Shown piece by piece: positions 29,854 through 39,068 of a stretch of DNA of 63,320 bases (its first letter is position 1; every line of letters starts with the position of its first letter). The DNA lies in assembly GCF_014196805.1 (NCBI RefSeq), contig NZ_JACIEI010000020.1, positions 1-63,320 of the forward strand, in the 5' to 3' direction. A program made the position numbers and the translations under genes. The notes below the pieces were generated by a model. That model was not told where the DNA came from. It worked only from the letters and a program-made list of their open reading frames with translations, and did not search any database. The DNA is from Sulfitobacter undariae. GTDB taxonomy: Bacteria > Pseudomonadota > Alphaproteobacteria > Rhodobacterales > Rhodobacteraceae.

Positions 29854-31066
29854 TATTAAATCAATCCGTAGCGATTTTCCAATCCTGTCGCGTGAAGTAA
29901 ACGGTAAGCCGCTGGTTTACCTCGATAACGGTGCGTCGGCGCAAAAACCACAGGTTGTGATTGATGCGATAACTAATGCCTACGGTCATGAATATGCAAA
30001 TGTTCACCGTGGGTTACACTATCTTTCTAATCTTGCGACTGACAAATATGAGGCGGTGCGCGGCAAGGTCGCGCGCTTTTTGAATGCGGGATCAGAAGAT
30101 GAAATTATCTTTAATTCCGGCACCACCGAAGCCATCAATATGGTCGCCTACAGTTGGGCGATGCCGCGTATGCAAGCAGGCGACGAGATCATTCTGAGTG
30201 TGATGGAGCATCACGCGAACATCGTGCCATGGCATTTCTTGCGTGAACGTATGGGGGTGGTGATCAAATGGGTTGATGTAGATCAGACTGGCGCACTGGA
30301 CCCACAGGCAGTTATTGATGCGATCACGCCGCGTACTAAACTGATTGCAATTACCCATATGTCCAATGTGTTAGGGTCTGTTATTGATGTGAAATCAATC
30401 ACGTCTGCGGCCCACGCGAAGGGTGTGCCCGTGTTGGTTGATGGATCACAGGCTGCGGTACATATGCCTGTGGATGTGCAAGACATCGGCTGTGATTTCT
30501 ACTGTGTGACGGGCCACAAGCTGTACGGGCCATCAGGCTCTGGCGCTATTTACGTCAAAGCAGACCGGATGGCCGAAATGCGCCCCTTTATCGGTGGTGG
30601 GGATATGATCCGTGAGGTCACCAAAGAGGGTGTGATCTATAACGACGCTCCGATGAAGTTTGAAGCAGGCACACCCGGTATCGTGCAAACCATCGGTCTG
30701 GGTGTGGCGCTGGATTACATGACTTCGGTTGGCATCGAAAATATCGCCGCGCATGAGGCTACTTTGCGCGATTATGCTGCCGAAAGATTGGCGGGATTGA
30801 ACTGGATTCAGGTGCAAGGCACCACGCCGAACAAAGGTGCGATTTTTAGTTTCACCATGGACGGCGCGGCACATCCCCATGATATTTCAACGATTCTGGA
30901 TAAAAAGGGTGTCGCCGTGCGCGCGGGGCAACATTGTACAGGTCCTTTAATGGCCCATCTGGGCCTAAACGCCACCTGCCGTGCTTCATTTGCGATGTAT
31001 AACACCACAGATGAGGTCGATAAGTTGATCGAGGCGCTAGAACTTGCGCATGATCTTTTCGCGTGA
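29846..31066 (+). CDS. sufS: Cysteine desulfurase SufS (group II)
   Basis: 406 aa from GTG 29846, which has TGGGAG 9 bases upstream and overlaps the previous stop (GTGTATGA). A TTG at 29822 is less likely. N-terminus YDIKSIRSDFPIL. PLP lysine Lys225 in TGHKLYGPSG and catalytic Cys364 in RAGQHCTGP. It supplies sulfur to SufBCD, normally with SufE or SufU, neither of which is in this operon. Last gene of the operon. Confidence 0.94.
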   Translation: MYDIKSIRSDFPILSREVNGKPLVYLDNGASAQKPQVVIDAITNAYGHEYANVHRGLHYLSNLATDKYEAVRGKVARFLNAGSEDEIIFNSGTTEAINMVAYSWAMPRMQAGDEIILSVMEHHANIVPWHFLRERMGVVIKWVDVDQTGALDPQAVIDAITPRTKLIAITHMSNVLGSVIDVKSITSAAHAKGVPVLVDGSQAAVHMPVDVQDIGCDFYCVTGHKLYGPSGSGAIYVKADRMAEMRPFIGGGDMIREVTKEGVIYNDAPMKFEAGTPGIVQTIGLGVALDYMTSVGIENIAAHEATLRDYAAERLAGLNWIQVQGTTPNKGAIFSFTMDGAAHPHDISTILDKKGVAVRAGQHCTGPLMAHLGLNATCRASFAMYNTTDEVDKLIEALELAHDLFA

Positions 31067-31115
31067 CGGCTTTTTGAATTGCAGGGGCGGGTTGTGCATA
31101 CTATACCGCCCTTAC

Positions 31116-31192
31116 GGACCCATAGCTCAGCTGGATAGAGCGCTGCCCTCCGAAGGCAGAGGTCGCTGGTTCGAATCCAGCTGGGTTCACCA
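31116..31192 (+). tRNA. tRNA-Arg (anticodon CCG)
   Basis: 77 bases including an encoded CCA. Acceptor GGACCCA pairs with TGGGTTC. The D-arm is GCTC..GAGC. The anticodon arm CTGCC-CTCCGAA-GGCAG gives CCG, and the T-arm is GCTGG-TTCGAAT-CCAGC. All stems pair cleanly. It lies 49 bases after sufS. Confidence 0.96.
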
Positions 31193-31312
31193 TTTTCCAT
31201 TTAAATCAATGTGATGCACAGTGAACCTCATGGCTTAGGTATGCGCATCCGCGTGTACTAAATTGAATCGATGGGGGATTCCCTCCTCTCAAGTCAAATG
31301 TGCTGCACAGCA

Positions 31313-31340
31313 AAAAGGGCAACGTAATACGCTGCCCTTT
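31313..31340 (-). terminator. Terminator of the methyltransferase operon
   Basis: On the minus strand AAAGGGCAGCGT pairs with ACGTTGCCCTTT across a short loop and runs into T residues. It lies 24 bases after the stop at 31364. Plus-strand T content is weaker, so it mainly serves the minus strand. Confidence 0.8.
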
Positions 31341-31363
31341 GTCATTTTTGCGAAAGCGAAATC

Positions 31364-32443
31364 TTAGCCGCGGCGGCGGCCACCGGTGCGTCCTGCGCGG
31401 CCACGGCCTTCTTGCCCTGCTTTGGGTGCAACTTTGTTAAATTTAATCCAGTCACCCCCATGCGGATCGCGGTCAAACAGGAAGTTGGCAGCGCGGATTG
31501 CTTCCATTTCCTTACCTGGACGCGGCAAGGTTGATCCCATGCCAAACAATTTCACCAGCGCTTCATCATCCATGTCTTCGGGTAATACCAACCCAAGCGC
31601 GGCCAGTTCGGCCCGTTTTTCAGCCACTTTGGCGGCGCTGACGGGCAGGGCGATCGGGTTCATGATGGCCGATGTCATACCCGCACCCATAGCCATGGGC
31701 AGGAAGGCATTGTTGATGCCGTGACGGTTGGGCAGACCAAAGCTGATGTTTGAGGCACCGCAGGTGGTGTTCACACCCAATTCTTCGCGCAGACGGCGGA
31801 CCAGTGTAAACACCTGATGGCCTGCTGTGGCCATCGCACCAATTGGCATCACCAGTGGGTCAACCACGATGTCATAAGCAGGAATGCCAAAATCGGCTGC
31901 ACGCTCGACAATTTTCTTGGCGACAGCAAAGCGGACGTCGGGGTCTTCGGAAATACCTGTATCGTCGTTAGAGATCGCAACCACCGGGACATTGTATTTC
32001 TTAACCAGCGGCAGCACCAGTTCCAGCCGTTCTTCCTCACCTGTGACCGAGTTCAACAGCGGGCGGCCCTCGGCTGCTTCCAGACCATTTTCCAAGGCAC
32101 CCGGAACCGAGCTGTCAATGCAAATGGGGCAATCGGTGACGGCTTGGACACGTTTGATCATTTCGGGCATCAGCATCGGCTCGACAAAGTTATTGTCGGC
32201 ATAACGCGGGTCTTCGGCCATTTTATTTGAGAAAACAGCACCCGAGTTCACGTCAAGGATATTGGCGCCCGCAGCGGCCTGTGCGATGGCGTCGGCTTCG
32301 ACACGGCTAAAATCACCGCGCTCCAGCTCGGCGGCAAGGATCTTGCGGCCAGTGGGGTTGATCCGTTCACCGATGACGCAGAACGGCTGGTCAAAGCCGA
32401 TGATCGCGGTTTTGGTTTTGGATTCGACGATGGTTCTGGTCAT
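31364..32443 (-). CDS. Methyltetrahydrofolate:corrinoid methyltransferase
   Basis: 359 aa from ATG 32443 (AGGAT upstream; N-terminus MTRTIVESKTKTAIIGF). A pterin-binding TIM barrel: VIGERINPTGRK, GANILDVNSG, CIDSSVPGALENGL, NTTCGASNISFGLPNRHGIN and a metal-independent folate site. It moves a methyl group between tetrahydrofolate and a corrinoid protein. It ends in a short Arg/Gly tail (GRGRAGRTGGRRRG). Operon with the MetF-like and 'virulence factor' genes upstream on this strand. The corrinoid protein and a substrate methyltransferase are not in the window. Confidence 0.88.
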   Translation of the reverse strand: MTRTIVESKTKTAIIGFDQPFCVIGERINPTGRKILAAELERGDFSRVEADAIAQAAAGANILDVNSGAVFSNKMAEDPRYADNNFVEPMLMPEMIKRVQAVTDCPICIDSSVPGALENGLEAAEGRPLLNSVTGEEERLELVLPLVKKYNVPVVAISNDDTGISEDPDVRFAVAKKIVERAADFGIPAYDIVVDPLVMPIGAMATAGHQVFTLVRRLREELGVNTTCGASNISFGLPNRHGINNAFLPMAMGAGMTSAIMNPIALPVSAAKVAEKRAELAALGLVLPEDMDDEALVKLFGMGSTLPRPGKEMEAIRAANFLFDRDPHGGDWIKFNKVAPKAGQEGRGRAGRTGGRRRG

Positions 32444-32456
32444 GTTTTGTGATCCT

Positions 32457-33383
32457 TCAGGATGATTTTGCAGGCACGGCGGATGCGCCGCCATTGGTTT
32501 GTGCCCATATCGCGTTGGTTTTGATCCCTCCAAGCGGGAAAAAATGAACATTTGTAATGTTGAAATCGGGGTTTGCGGCCTTGTGCGCGGCCAGTTCGGA
32601 CACAACCTCTGTAGGTTCATACGGAAGCAGCAGCTTGGTCACATCCATAGCCCTTTTTTGCAGCACTTTCAACGAAGGGCCAACACCGCAAGCGATGGCG
32701 AATTTGATCAGAGTTTGCAGCTTGGCAGGGCCGGCGATGCCGATGTGCACAGGGATCGTGATGCCCGCATCACGCAGGCTGTCGGCCCATGTGATGATCG
32801 GTTTGGCATCAAAAGCGAATTGGGTCGCTATGGCCATTTTGGCATCGGTGCGGGTTTGGAAGTCGTTTTTCCAACGCAAGGCCGCATCCACGTTTTCAGT
32901 GCCTTGCGCGTCGATGTCACGGTTGCCTTCGGGATGGCCAGCCACATGGAGGCGCGTGAAACCTGCTTGGTCAAACAGGCCTGTTTCCATCAGTTGCATG
33001 CTATCGCTGAAATCGCCGACAGGTGCTTTAACACCGCCCGCCAGCAGCAACGCGTGTTTCACGTCAGCTTCGCCTTGATAACGGGCAATCCAATCGGCCA
33101 ATGTGGCGCGGTCTTTAATGATGCGGGCGGGGAAATGTGGCATAACGCAAAACCCGTCTGCTGCCAGCCGCGCGGCTGTTGCGACCATGTCTTCTATCGG
33201 CGTGCCATCAATATGGGCGACATAGACGCGGGTGCCTTTGGGCAGCAACTCACGGAAATCGTCAACTTTTTCGGCTGTGCGCGGCATCACTTCGACGGAA
33301 AAATCTTGTAAGAAACTCTCAATAACAGGGTTCACCTCAACGGGAGGGACATCTGTCTTTTTCCGGAAGTTCAGCAGCGCCAT
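32457..33383 (-). CDS. Methylenetetrahydrofolate reductase-family protein
   Basis: 308 aa from ATG 33383 (AAGGAA upstream; MALLNFRKKTDV). It follows the MetF TIM barrel: SVEVMPRTAEKV, TRVYVAHIDGTPIED, HALLLAGGVKAP (the flavin region), GHPEGNRDID, TQFAFDAKPIITW and IPVHIGIAGPA. It probably interconverts methyl- and methylene-tetrahydrofolate, carrying the methyl group from the corrinoid route into one-carbon metabolism. It lies 14 bases before the methyltransferase gene. Confidence 0.86.
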   Translation of the reverse strand: MALLNFRKKTDVPPVEVNPVIESFLQDFSVEVMPRTAEKVDDFRELLPKGTRVYVAHIDGTPIEDMVATAARLAADGFCVMPHFPARIIKDRATLADWIARYQGEADVKHALLLAGGVKAPVGDFSDSMQLMETGLFDQAGFTRLHVAGHPEGNRDIDAQGTENVDAALRWKNDFQTRTDAKMAIATQFAFDAKPIITWADSLRDAGITIPVHIGIAGPAKLQTLIKFAIACGVGPSLKVLQKRAMDVTKLLLPYEPTEVVSELAAHKAANPDFNITNVHFFPLGGIKTNAIWAQTNGGASAVPAKSS

Positions 33384-33417
33384 AGTTATGTTCCTTATGG
33401 GGGCAAAAAGGGGGGCG

Positions 33418-33714
33418 TTAGGCCCAACCGTCATTAGCAATGAGCGCTTTAATGCGGTCACGGTCATATTCTGCATCAATGCGGGCGGCTTCGGCATCGG
33501 CGGCGGCGGCATCTGTACCCTCAACGGTTACAGGTGCGGCCTTGCGCCATTCGGCCAGATAAGCATCAGTATCGCCAGCACCGACTTTCATCGCTGCACG
33601 GTCAATGGCCTGTTCAAACCGTTCTGGAAGAATGCGTTTTTCTGCGCGGCGGCCTTTGCCGACGATCACTTGCGCAGGAATATCCCGCCAATAGACAATA
33701 ACCACCTCAGCCAT
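33418..33714 (-). CDS. Small 'virulence factor' family protein
   Basis: 98 aa, MAEVVIVYWRDIPAQVIVGKGRRAEKRIL, with IPAQV and a conserved RFEQAIDRAAM segment. Proteins of this Pfam family ('virulence factor') are found with corrinoid methyltransferase and MetF-like genes. The family name is historical and says nothing about virulence; the biochemical role is unknown. First gene of this three-gene unit. Confidence 0.75.
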   Translation of the reverse strand: MAEVVIVYWRDIPAQVIVGKGRRAEKRILPERFEQAIDRAAMKVGAGDTDAYLAEWRKAAPVTVEGTDAAAADAEAARIDAEYDRDRIKALIANDGWA

Positions 33715-33977
33715 TCACGTATCCTCCGTCGCACATGTGCGTTTACCTTTCCTAGCGGATGCGCCGCAGTGCCCGACTGCTGTTTTCGACAATTACGCCA
33801 CCATCCGCGACCTTTGGTAACGGATTGCAGCACGAACAGCGAGGGCGCGGGACCATCATTCGCTGCATGATGATGGTGAGTTTGATAGGAATGGTCTGTG
33901 ATTGATGTCTGCTGGTCCTTGCGCCAGAGCCGCGCAAGACGTATCAGTGGGGTAACTCGTAATGAAAGGCGCATCCC

Positions 33978-35099
33978 ATGGCGCCAAAGCGCTCCAAAGG
34001 TGCGGGTGCGCTCGAACAACGTAAATCGACGGTTCTGAGCCCCGCGCCAGTTTCGTCCAGATCGAACGACCTATATGCGGCCCTTGATCTGGGCACAAAT
34101 AGCTGTCGCATGTTAATCGCCCAGCCCAAGGGCGGTGGTTTTCATGTGGTGGATAGTTTCTCAAAGTCCGTCCAACTGGGCGCAGGGCTTGAGAAAACCG
34201 GGCGTTTATCGCGCGGATCAATGTCGCGCACCATACAGGCATTGCGTATCTGTCAGCAAAAACTCCGCCGGAACAAAGTCAAACGCATGCGCCTTGTCGC
34301 AACAGAAGCCTGCCGCCGTGCAACCAACGGGGCAGAGTTTATGCGCCGTGTGACACGCGAAACAGGATTACGGCTGGAAATCATTACGCCAGAACACGAG
34401 GCGCAGCTTGCTGTGATATCTTGTGCGCCGCTGGTCAGCCCGAAAACGGAAAACCTGTTGGTTGTGGACATCGGTGGCGGCTCTACCGAGTTGGTATGGA
34501 TCGACATATCTGGTGTGCCGCCGCGTGATCGTGCACAGTCCATCATGCGCCTGCATAATGGGTTTGTGCAGGCCGTGACGGATATTCCTGCGGCACGGGT
34601 GGTGGATTGGATTTCCGTACCTCTTGGGGTGGCGACTTTGCGAGATCAATTTTCGGATGTCGAAGACGACGCGGCGCGGTTTGCCCTGATGAGCTGGTTT
34701 TTTGAGGAAAACCTGACAGATTTCACGCCTTACCAATCAACCCAACCACAAGAGCGGTTTCAGATTGTCGGCACCTCGGGTACGGTGACCACAGTCGCTG
34801 CCAGCCATTTGGGGTTGCGGCGCTATGACCGCACCAAAGTGGACGGAATGAGCATGACAACTCTTCAAATTGACAAGGTAATCCACAAATACCTGTCAAT
34901 GGGGCCAGAGGGCAGACGCACGGATCCTTGCATCGGGCAGGACCGTTCGGCGTTGATCATGTCGGGGGCGGCTATTTTACAGGCGCTGATGCGCTGCTGG
35001 CCCACGGACCGCCTCAGTGTTGCTGATCGCGGTTTACGCGAAGGTCTATTATACGCACAAATGAGCGCGGACGGCGTGCTCGAAGAAGGAACATTCTGA
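33978..35099 (+). CDS. Exopolyphosphatase / guanosine pentaphosphatase family protein (Ppx/GppA)
   Basis: 373 aa. An ASKHA-fold phosphatase with [14 protein letters not shown] (phosphate 1 loop), [27 protein letters not shown] (phosphate 2), and [10 protein letters not shown]. It cleaves terminal phosphate from polyphosphate or pppGpp. The Ser/Arg/Lys-rich N-terminus (first 28 residues) looks disordered. It overlaps the rlmE start by one base (TGATG), and this pairing looks conserved in relatives. Confidence 0.88.
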   Translation: MAPKRSKGAGALEQRKSTVLSPAPVSSRSNDLYAALDLGTNSCRMLIAQPKGGGFHVVDSFSKSVQLGAGLEKTGRLSRGSMSRTIQALRICQQKLRRNKVKRMRLVATEACRRATNGAEFMRRVTRETGLRLEIITPEHEAQLAVISCAPLVSPKTENLLVVDIGGGSTELVWIDISGVPPRDRAQSIMRLHNGFVQAVTDIPAARVVDWISVPLGVATLRDQFSDVEDDAARFALMSWFFEENLTDFTPYQSTQPQERFQIVGTSGTVTTVAASHLGLRRYDRTKVDGMSMTTLQIDKVIHKYLSMGPEGRRTDPCIGQDRSALIMSGAAILQALMRCWPTDRLSVADRGLREGLLYAQMSADGVLEEGTF

Positions 35100-35887
35100 T
35101 GGGCAAGACGCCAACAGGTAAGAACACATCAGGGCGCGGTCAGCGCGATCTGAAGGTAAAAGTAAAATCAGCACGAGGGCGTACAACCAGCTCAACCCGT
35201 TGGTTGCAGCGGCAGCTGAACGACCCTTACGTAAAACGCGCCAAGGCCGAAGGCTATCGCGGGCGTGCGGCGTTCAAGATCATGGAGCTTGATGATAAAT
35301 ACCGCTTCCTTGTCCCCGGTGCGCGGATCGTCGATCTGGGGGCCGCTCCTGGCGGGTGGTGTCAGGTTGCGGTAAAACGCTCGAACATTTTGGGTGAAAA
35401 AAGCGGCAAGGCTGTCGGGACCATTCTTGCGATCGATTTGCAAGAAATGGAGCCGATTGCCGGCTGTGAAATTCACCAGCTTGATTTCATGGAAGATGAC
35501 GCTGATCTGATCGTCAAGGGATGGTTGGGTGGCAATGCAGATGTGGTGATGTCCGATATGGCTGCGGCATCTTCGGGGCACAAACAAACCGACCACAACC
35601 GCATTATCGCCTTGTGTGAGGCCGCTGCCTATTTCGCCTTTGATGTGCTGGAAGAAGGCGGCACATTTGTTGCCAAAGTTCTGGCGGGGGGCGCAGAGGG
35701 GCAATTGCAGCAACTGCTCAAGAAGCGCTTTCGCAAAGTGGCGAATTTCAAGCCGCCTTCAAGCCGTCAGGACAGCTCTGAAAAGTTCGTTGTGGCGACT
35801 GGGTTTAAAGCTGGTTTGGATGATGATGCTGACGAAGAGGCTGGTCGGACCTACAGCGAAGACCCTCGTGAGTTCAAACAAGAATAA
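35099..35887 (+). CDS. rlmE: 23S rRNA (uridine-2552-2'-O)-methyltransferase RlmE (FtsJ)
   Basis: 262 aa. Basic N-terminus ([20 protein letters not shown]), then [13 protein letters not shown], the SAM loop [14 protein letters not shown], and the K-D-K-E catalytic tetrad contexts [11 protein letters not shown] and [10 protein letters not shown]. It methylates U2552 of 23S rRNA late in 50S assembly. It has an extra acidic C-terminal tail ([20 protein letters not shown]). Coupled to ppx. Confidence 0.94.
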   Translation: MGKTPTGKNTSGRGQRDLKVKVKSARGRTTSSTRWLQRQLNDPYVKRAKAEGYRGRAAFKIMELDDKYRFLVPGARIVDLGAAPGGWCQVAVKRSNILGEKSGKAVGTILAIDLQEMEPIAGCEIHQLDFMEDDADLIVKGWLGGNADVVMSDMAAASSGHKQTDHNRIIALCEAAAYFAFDVLEEGGTFVAKVLAGGAEGQLQQLLKKRFRKVANFKPPSSRQDSSEKFVVATGFKAGLDDDADEEAGRTYSEDPREFKQE

Positions 35888-35896
35888 CTGCGGTTC

Positions 35897-36541
35897 ATGG
35901 CGATGACGGATACAACCTTTCCAAGTGTAAAGCACAGCCATCGGCGTGCCGATTTCGGGGTTCACATTTTCGGCCTGTTGTTGATCGTTTTAGGCGGCTC
36001 GGCATTGTTGTTGAAGATTTCTGCTACTGCTGAACCCAAGCTACTGCTTGCGGTGGTGATCTATGTGCTGGCTGCTTTGGCCTCCAGCTTTGCTTCTATC
36101 GCCTATCACTTCGGGCCTTGGCACAGCCAGAGAGTGCTGTTGCGCCGCATTGATCATGCTGCCATTTATCCCAGTATTACAGGTACTTTCACGCCATTCT
36201 TTGTGTTGGCCGACACCGGCTGGACACTGTTCCTGCTTTGGGTGTGCTGGGCGCTGACTGCTGTGGCCGTCTGGAACAAGATCACCAACCCGACTGTCCA
36301 GTCGCGTTGGTCTACTGCATCCTACCTTGGTTTGGGGGCAATCGGGCTGTGTGCGCTGCCGGACATGACCGAAGTTCCTGTCACAACGCTGTGGTGCATC
36401 ATCGCAGGCGCTGTGTGTTATGTCATTGGCACAGTTTTTTACGCCCGCAGAACCATGCCATTTCGCTATTCGATCTGGCACCTGTGGGTGAACTTTGGCG
36501 GAATCGCGATGTTCGTAGGAATATGGATTGCTTTGTCTTGA
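35897..36541 (+). CDS. Hemolysin III / PAQR-family membrane protein
   Basis: 214 aa with seven predicted membrane helices. Family motifs are SIAYHFGPWHS (helix 2), LRRIDHAAIYPSITGTFTPF (helix 3) and SIWHLWVNFGGIAMF at the end, with the metal-binding His residues. Bacterial members are inner-membrane proteins without proven haemolytic activity. Nine bases separate it from rlmE, so co-transcription is likely. Confidence 0.85.
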   Translation: MAMTDTTFPSVKHSHRRADFGVHIFGLLLIVLGGSALLLKISATAEPKLLLAVVIYVLAALASSFASIAYHFGPWHSQRVLLRRIDHAAIYPSITGTFTPFFVLADTGWTLFLLWVCWALTAVAVWNKITNPTVQSRWSTASYLGLGAIGLCALPDMTEVPVTTLWCIIAGAVCYVIGTVFYARRTMPFRYSIWHLWVNFGGIAMFVGIWIALS

Positions 36542-36555
36542 TCCAAGTCTGTGGA

Positions 36556-36897
36556 TCAAAGCCGAATAACGTATTCCTTGGTGGTTGTTTCCACGACTTC
36601 CCATGTGCCGCTAAATCCGGGGCGAATGACAAAGCTGTCGCCCGCGCGTACTTCTGAGGTATCGCCGCCATCTTCGGAAATGATCGAATGCCCCTCGAGG
36701 ATATGGCAGTATTCCCATTCGTCGTATTGGATTTTCCATTTGCCCGGCGTGGAGCGCCATGTCCCGCAATAAAGGCCATCGACATCTTCGATGTTCCAAG
36801 TTGTGAACTCCGGATCACCAGAGATAAGCTTGTCTGCAGAAGGCCGTTCAACTTCGGCGTTTTCTGTTGCGGTGATGCGTTGAAAGGACTTGGTCAT
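36556..36897 (-). CDS. Cupin-domain protein (DUF861 / Cupin_3 type)
   Basis: 113 aa from ATG 36897 (MTKSFQRITATENAEVERPS); upstream ATGs at 36909 and 36930 are possible. A single cupin: CGTWRSTPGKWKIQY, DEWEYCHILEGHSIISED, RAGDSFVIRPGFSGTWEVVE. Only some of the usual metal ligands (Glu and His of the first motif) are clear. Such proteins include ureidoglycine aminohydrolase-like enzymes and simple storage-fold proteins. It sits downstream of the TRAP operon on the same strand, 137 bases away. Confidence 0.75.
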   Translation of the reverse strand: MTKSFQRITATENAEVERPSADKLISGDPEFTTWNIEDVDGLYCGTWRSTPGKWKIQYDEWEYCHILEGHSIISEDGGDTSEVRAGDSFVIRPGFSGTWEVVETTTKEYVIRL

Positions 36898-37033
36898 CTT
36901 GGCTTCCATTCTGAAGGGGCGGGTATTCATATCACGTATAGGCTCAATGTTTGATACACTAACGCGGGATCAATGAAAGTGTCACGGTTCATAATCTGAT
37001 CAGAGGCTGATCGTGAAGATAAACAGCCTAAAT

Positions 37034-37870
37034 TCAGGTATCCTCAACAGGTTGCAGCTTTGTCAGGCCATCAGGCAACATATCGGCGATGTAGATGTTG
37101 CCCAGATGATCACATGTCACGCCATGGCCATAGGTTGCAAAGGTGCGACAACGGCCAATCAGCTTGCCTTGCAGATCATAGGCTGAAAGCCGCGGTGTTT
37201 GATCTGTGACGTATAGGGTTGTTCCATCGACTTCGAGGCCCATCGGCTTGTGCAGTCCGAGGATGTTAAATTGTTGGGTGCCATCTGCGTCCAAAACCTG
37301 CATGCGGTTATTCTCGCGGTCTGCGATGGCGATGTTTCCATTTGCCAATAGGGCAACAGCATGTGGTGTGGTGAATTCCCCGTTTTCAACGCCCGCACCG
37401 CCGATGGAATGGGAAAACTCGTAGTTCGCTGAAAAAACATGGACTTGTGAATTCCCATACCCATCGGTGATCCAGAACCGTCCTTCGCTGTCTTTGGCGC
37501 AATCTGCAGGATGGTTAAACGGGCGTCCAAGGGCAGGGCGGTTGTTGCAATGCAGACGATGTATTTCGTTGAAGTCTTTATCCAGCAGCAAGACCTGATG
37601 CCCGTCTACATCTGTCACCGCCAGCATGTCAGGACCCAACGTGCGAATGCCATGCCCAAGGATAACATTTGTCAGGCTCACAGTGCGTAAGTGTTGGCCA
37701 GATAGGGATAGAACCAAAAGCTCGGGCTGCTTACGACATAGAACAACCAGAGTCTGATTGAAGACTGTGACATCAGAAATTCCGGCAAAGTCACTGCCGA
37801 CGGCCCAGCCACGACCAGATCGTAAAACATGGTAAAATGTCTGTCCCAAACATACGATCTGATCGGTCAT
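37034..37870 (-). CDS. NHL-repeat beta-propeller protein
   Basis: 278 aa with repeated propeller blades, for example FNHPADCAKDSEGRFWITD, TTPHAVALLANGNIAIADRE and HKPMGLEVDGTTLYVTD. It resembles NHL/SMP-30-type six-bladed propellers, including lyase-like proteins of peptide amidation. No signal peptide is seen, so it is probably cytoplasmic. Eight bases after the amidase, same operon. The ligand may relate to the TRAP substrate. Confidence 0.7.
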   Translation of the reverse strand: MTDQIVCLGQTFYHVLRSGRGWAVGSDFAGISDVTVFNQTLVVLCRKQPELLVLSLSGQHLRTVSLTNVILGHGIRTLGPDMLAVTDVDGHQVLLLDKDFNEIHRLHCNNRPALGRPFNHPADCAKDSEGRFWITDGYGNSQVHVFSANYEFSHSIGGAGVENGEFTTPHAVALLANGNIAIADRENNRMQVLDADGTQQFNILGLHKPMGLEVDGTTLYVTDQTPRLSAYDLQGKLIGRCRTFATYGHGVTCDHLGNIYIADMLPDGLTKLQPVEDT

Positions 37871-37877
37871 AACTGTG

Positions 37878-39068
37878 CTACCTTGTCGTCAATTCGGGTT
37901 CAATCAATGTCGCCGCGTCCAGCAATGCCAGATCGCGCCATGCGGGGGCTGTGATCATCAAGCCCGCACCGGGTGTTTGTGGGATGGGCAGCGATATCGA
38001 GCAGCCGTCAATGACGTTTGCCAATGTGGTGTTGCGCAGAGCCAGCAGGTTGATGCGGTCAAAACTCTCATCATCGTCCAGCGTGCTCAGTTGGGGTGGC
38101 AGTATCGCGACAGTTGGCAGCACGATGGCAGCCTGACCTATTTCTTGCTGTGCATCCTTCACAATGGCGGCACGCAAGGCCAAACTCTTGGCATAGTCAA
38201 CAGCCGAGGCGGTATCTGCCCGCAACATGCGCAGCTTTACCTTTGGATCGATTTGGTTGGGCTCTTGTGCATATTGCTCTGAATGGTGAACACGGCTTTC
38301 AACAGCAGAGAAGTGCCAGATCGGTAGTTTTTTATAGGTTTCAAGGAAATCAAACGCACGACGTTCAATTGTGAAACCACAGGACTCAAGCACGCTAAGG
38401 GCACTCTCAAAAGCGGCCAAAACAGGTTCTTCTAGTTGGTCCATACCAAAATTTTCAGGGACCACTAGATGTTTGACAGCGGCAGTGTCTTGGGGGCCTT
38501 GGGCGGCAAGTACCGCATAGACCCGTCGCAGGGTTTCTACATCTTTGGCAATGGCACCTACACTGTCCAGCGTTGTTGATAACGGCACAGCCCCCTCAGA
38601 GGAAACCGAGGCTGCCGTTGGTTTCAATCCCGCAACCCCGCAAAACGCGGCGGGAATGCGGAGCGATCCGCCTGTGTCGGTACCCAATGCAAAGTCAACG
38701 TCCCCTTTGGCAACGGCCGCAGCGCCGCCAGATGTGGAGCCGCCTGCAATCGCGCCCTCAATCAAAGGCGTCATGGGGGTGCCGAAATGGGGGTTCAGGC
38801 CCAAACCGGAATAGGCGAACTCGGTCATGTTATTATGCCCGACCAATTCCGCACCCGCCGCGCGCAGCAAGGCGACGGTTGGGGCGTCTTGCGTAGCAGC
38901 GGGCAGCGTGGCGCGGCTTTTGGAGCCGGCCTTGGTGACATAACCGGCTACGTCAAAAAGGTCTTTGATCCCCGCGCGCAGCCCGTTTAAGGGCCCTTGG
39001 GGGATAGGCGCTGGTGCAAAGGATTGGGTGAAGTCGGGCAGGGTTACTTTGGTCATAGTGCGATCCAT
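37878..39068 (-). CDS. Amidase signature-family hydrolase
   Basis: 396 aa from ATG 39068, overlapping the dctM stop (TGATG); MTKVTLPDF at 39056 is an alternative. The Ser-Ser-Lys triad is visible: AGIKDLFDVAGY (Lys), GGSTSGGAAAVA (cis-Ser) and GTDTGGSLRIPAAFCG (nucleophile Ser). It is shorter than many relatives. Position behind the TRAP genes suggests that it hydrolyses an imported amide or ester. Substrate unknown. Confidence 0.82.
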   Translation of the reverse strand: MDRTMTKVTLPDFTQSFAPAPIPQGPLNGLRAGIKDLFDVAGYVTKAGSKSRATLPAATQDAPTVALLRAAGAELVGHNNMTEFAYSGLGLNPHFGTPMTPLIEGAIAGGSTSGGAAAVAKGDVDFALGTDTGGSLRIPAAFCGVAGLKPTAASVSSEGAVPLSTTLDSVGAIAKDVETLRRVYAVLAAQGPQDTAAVKHLVVPENFGMDQLEEPVLAAFESALSVLESCGFTIERRAFDFLETYKKLPIWHFSAVESRVHHSEQYAQEPNQIDPKVKLRMLRADTASAVDYAKSLALRAAIVKDAQQEIGQAAIVLPTVAILPPQLSTLDDDESFDRINLLALRNTTLANVIDGCSISLPIPQTPGAGLMITAPAWRDLALLDAATLIEPELTTR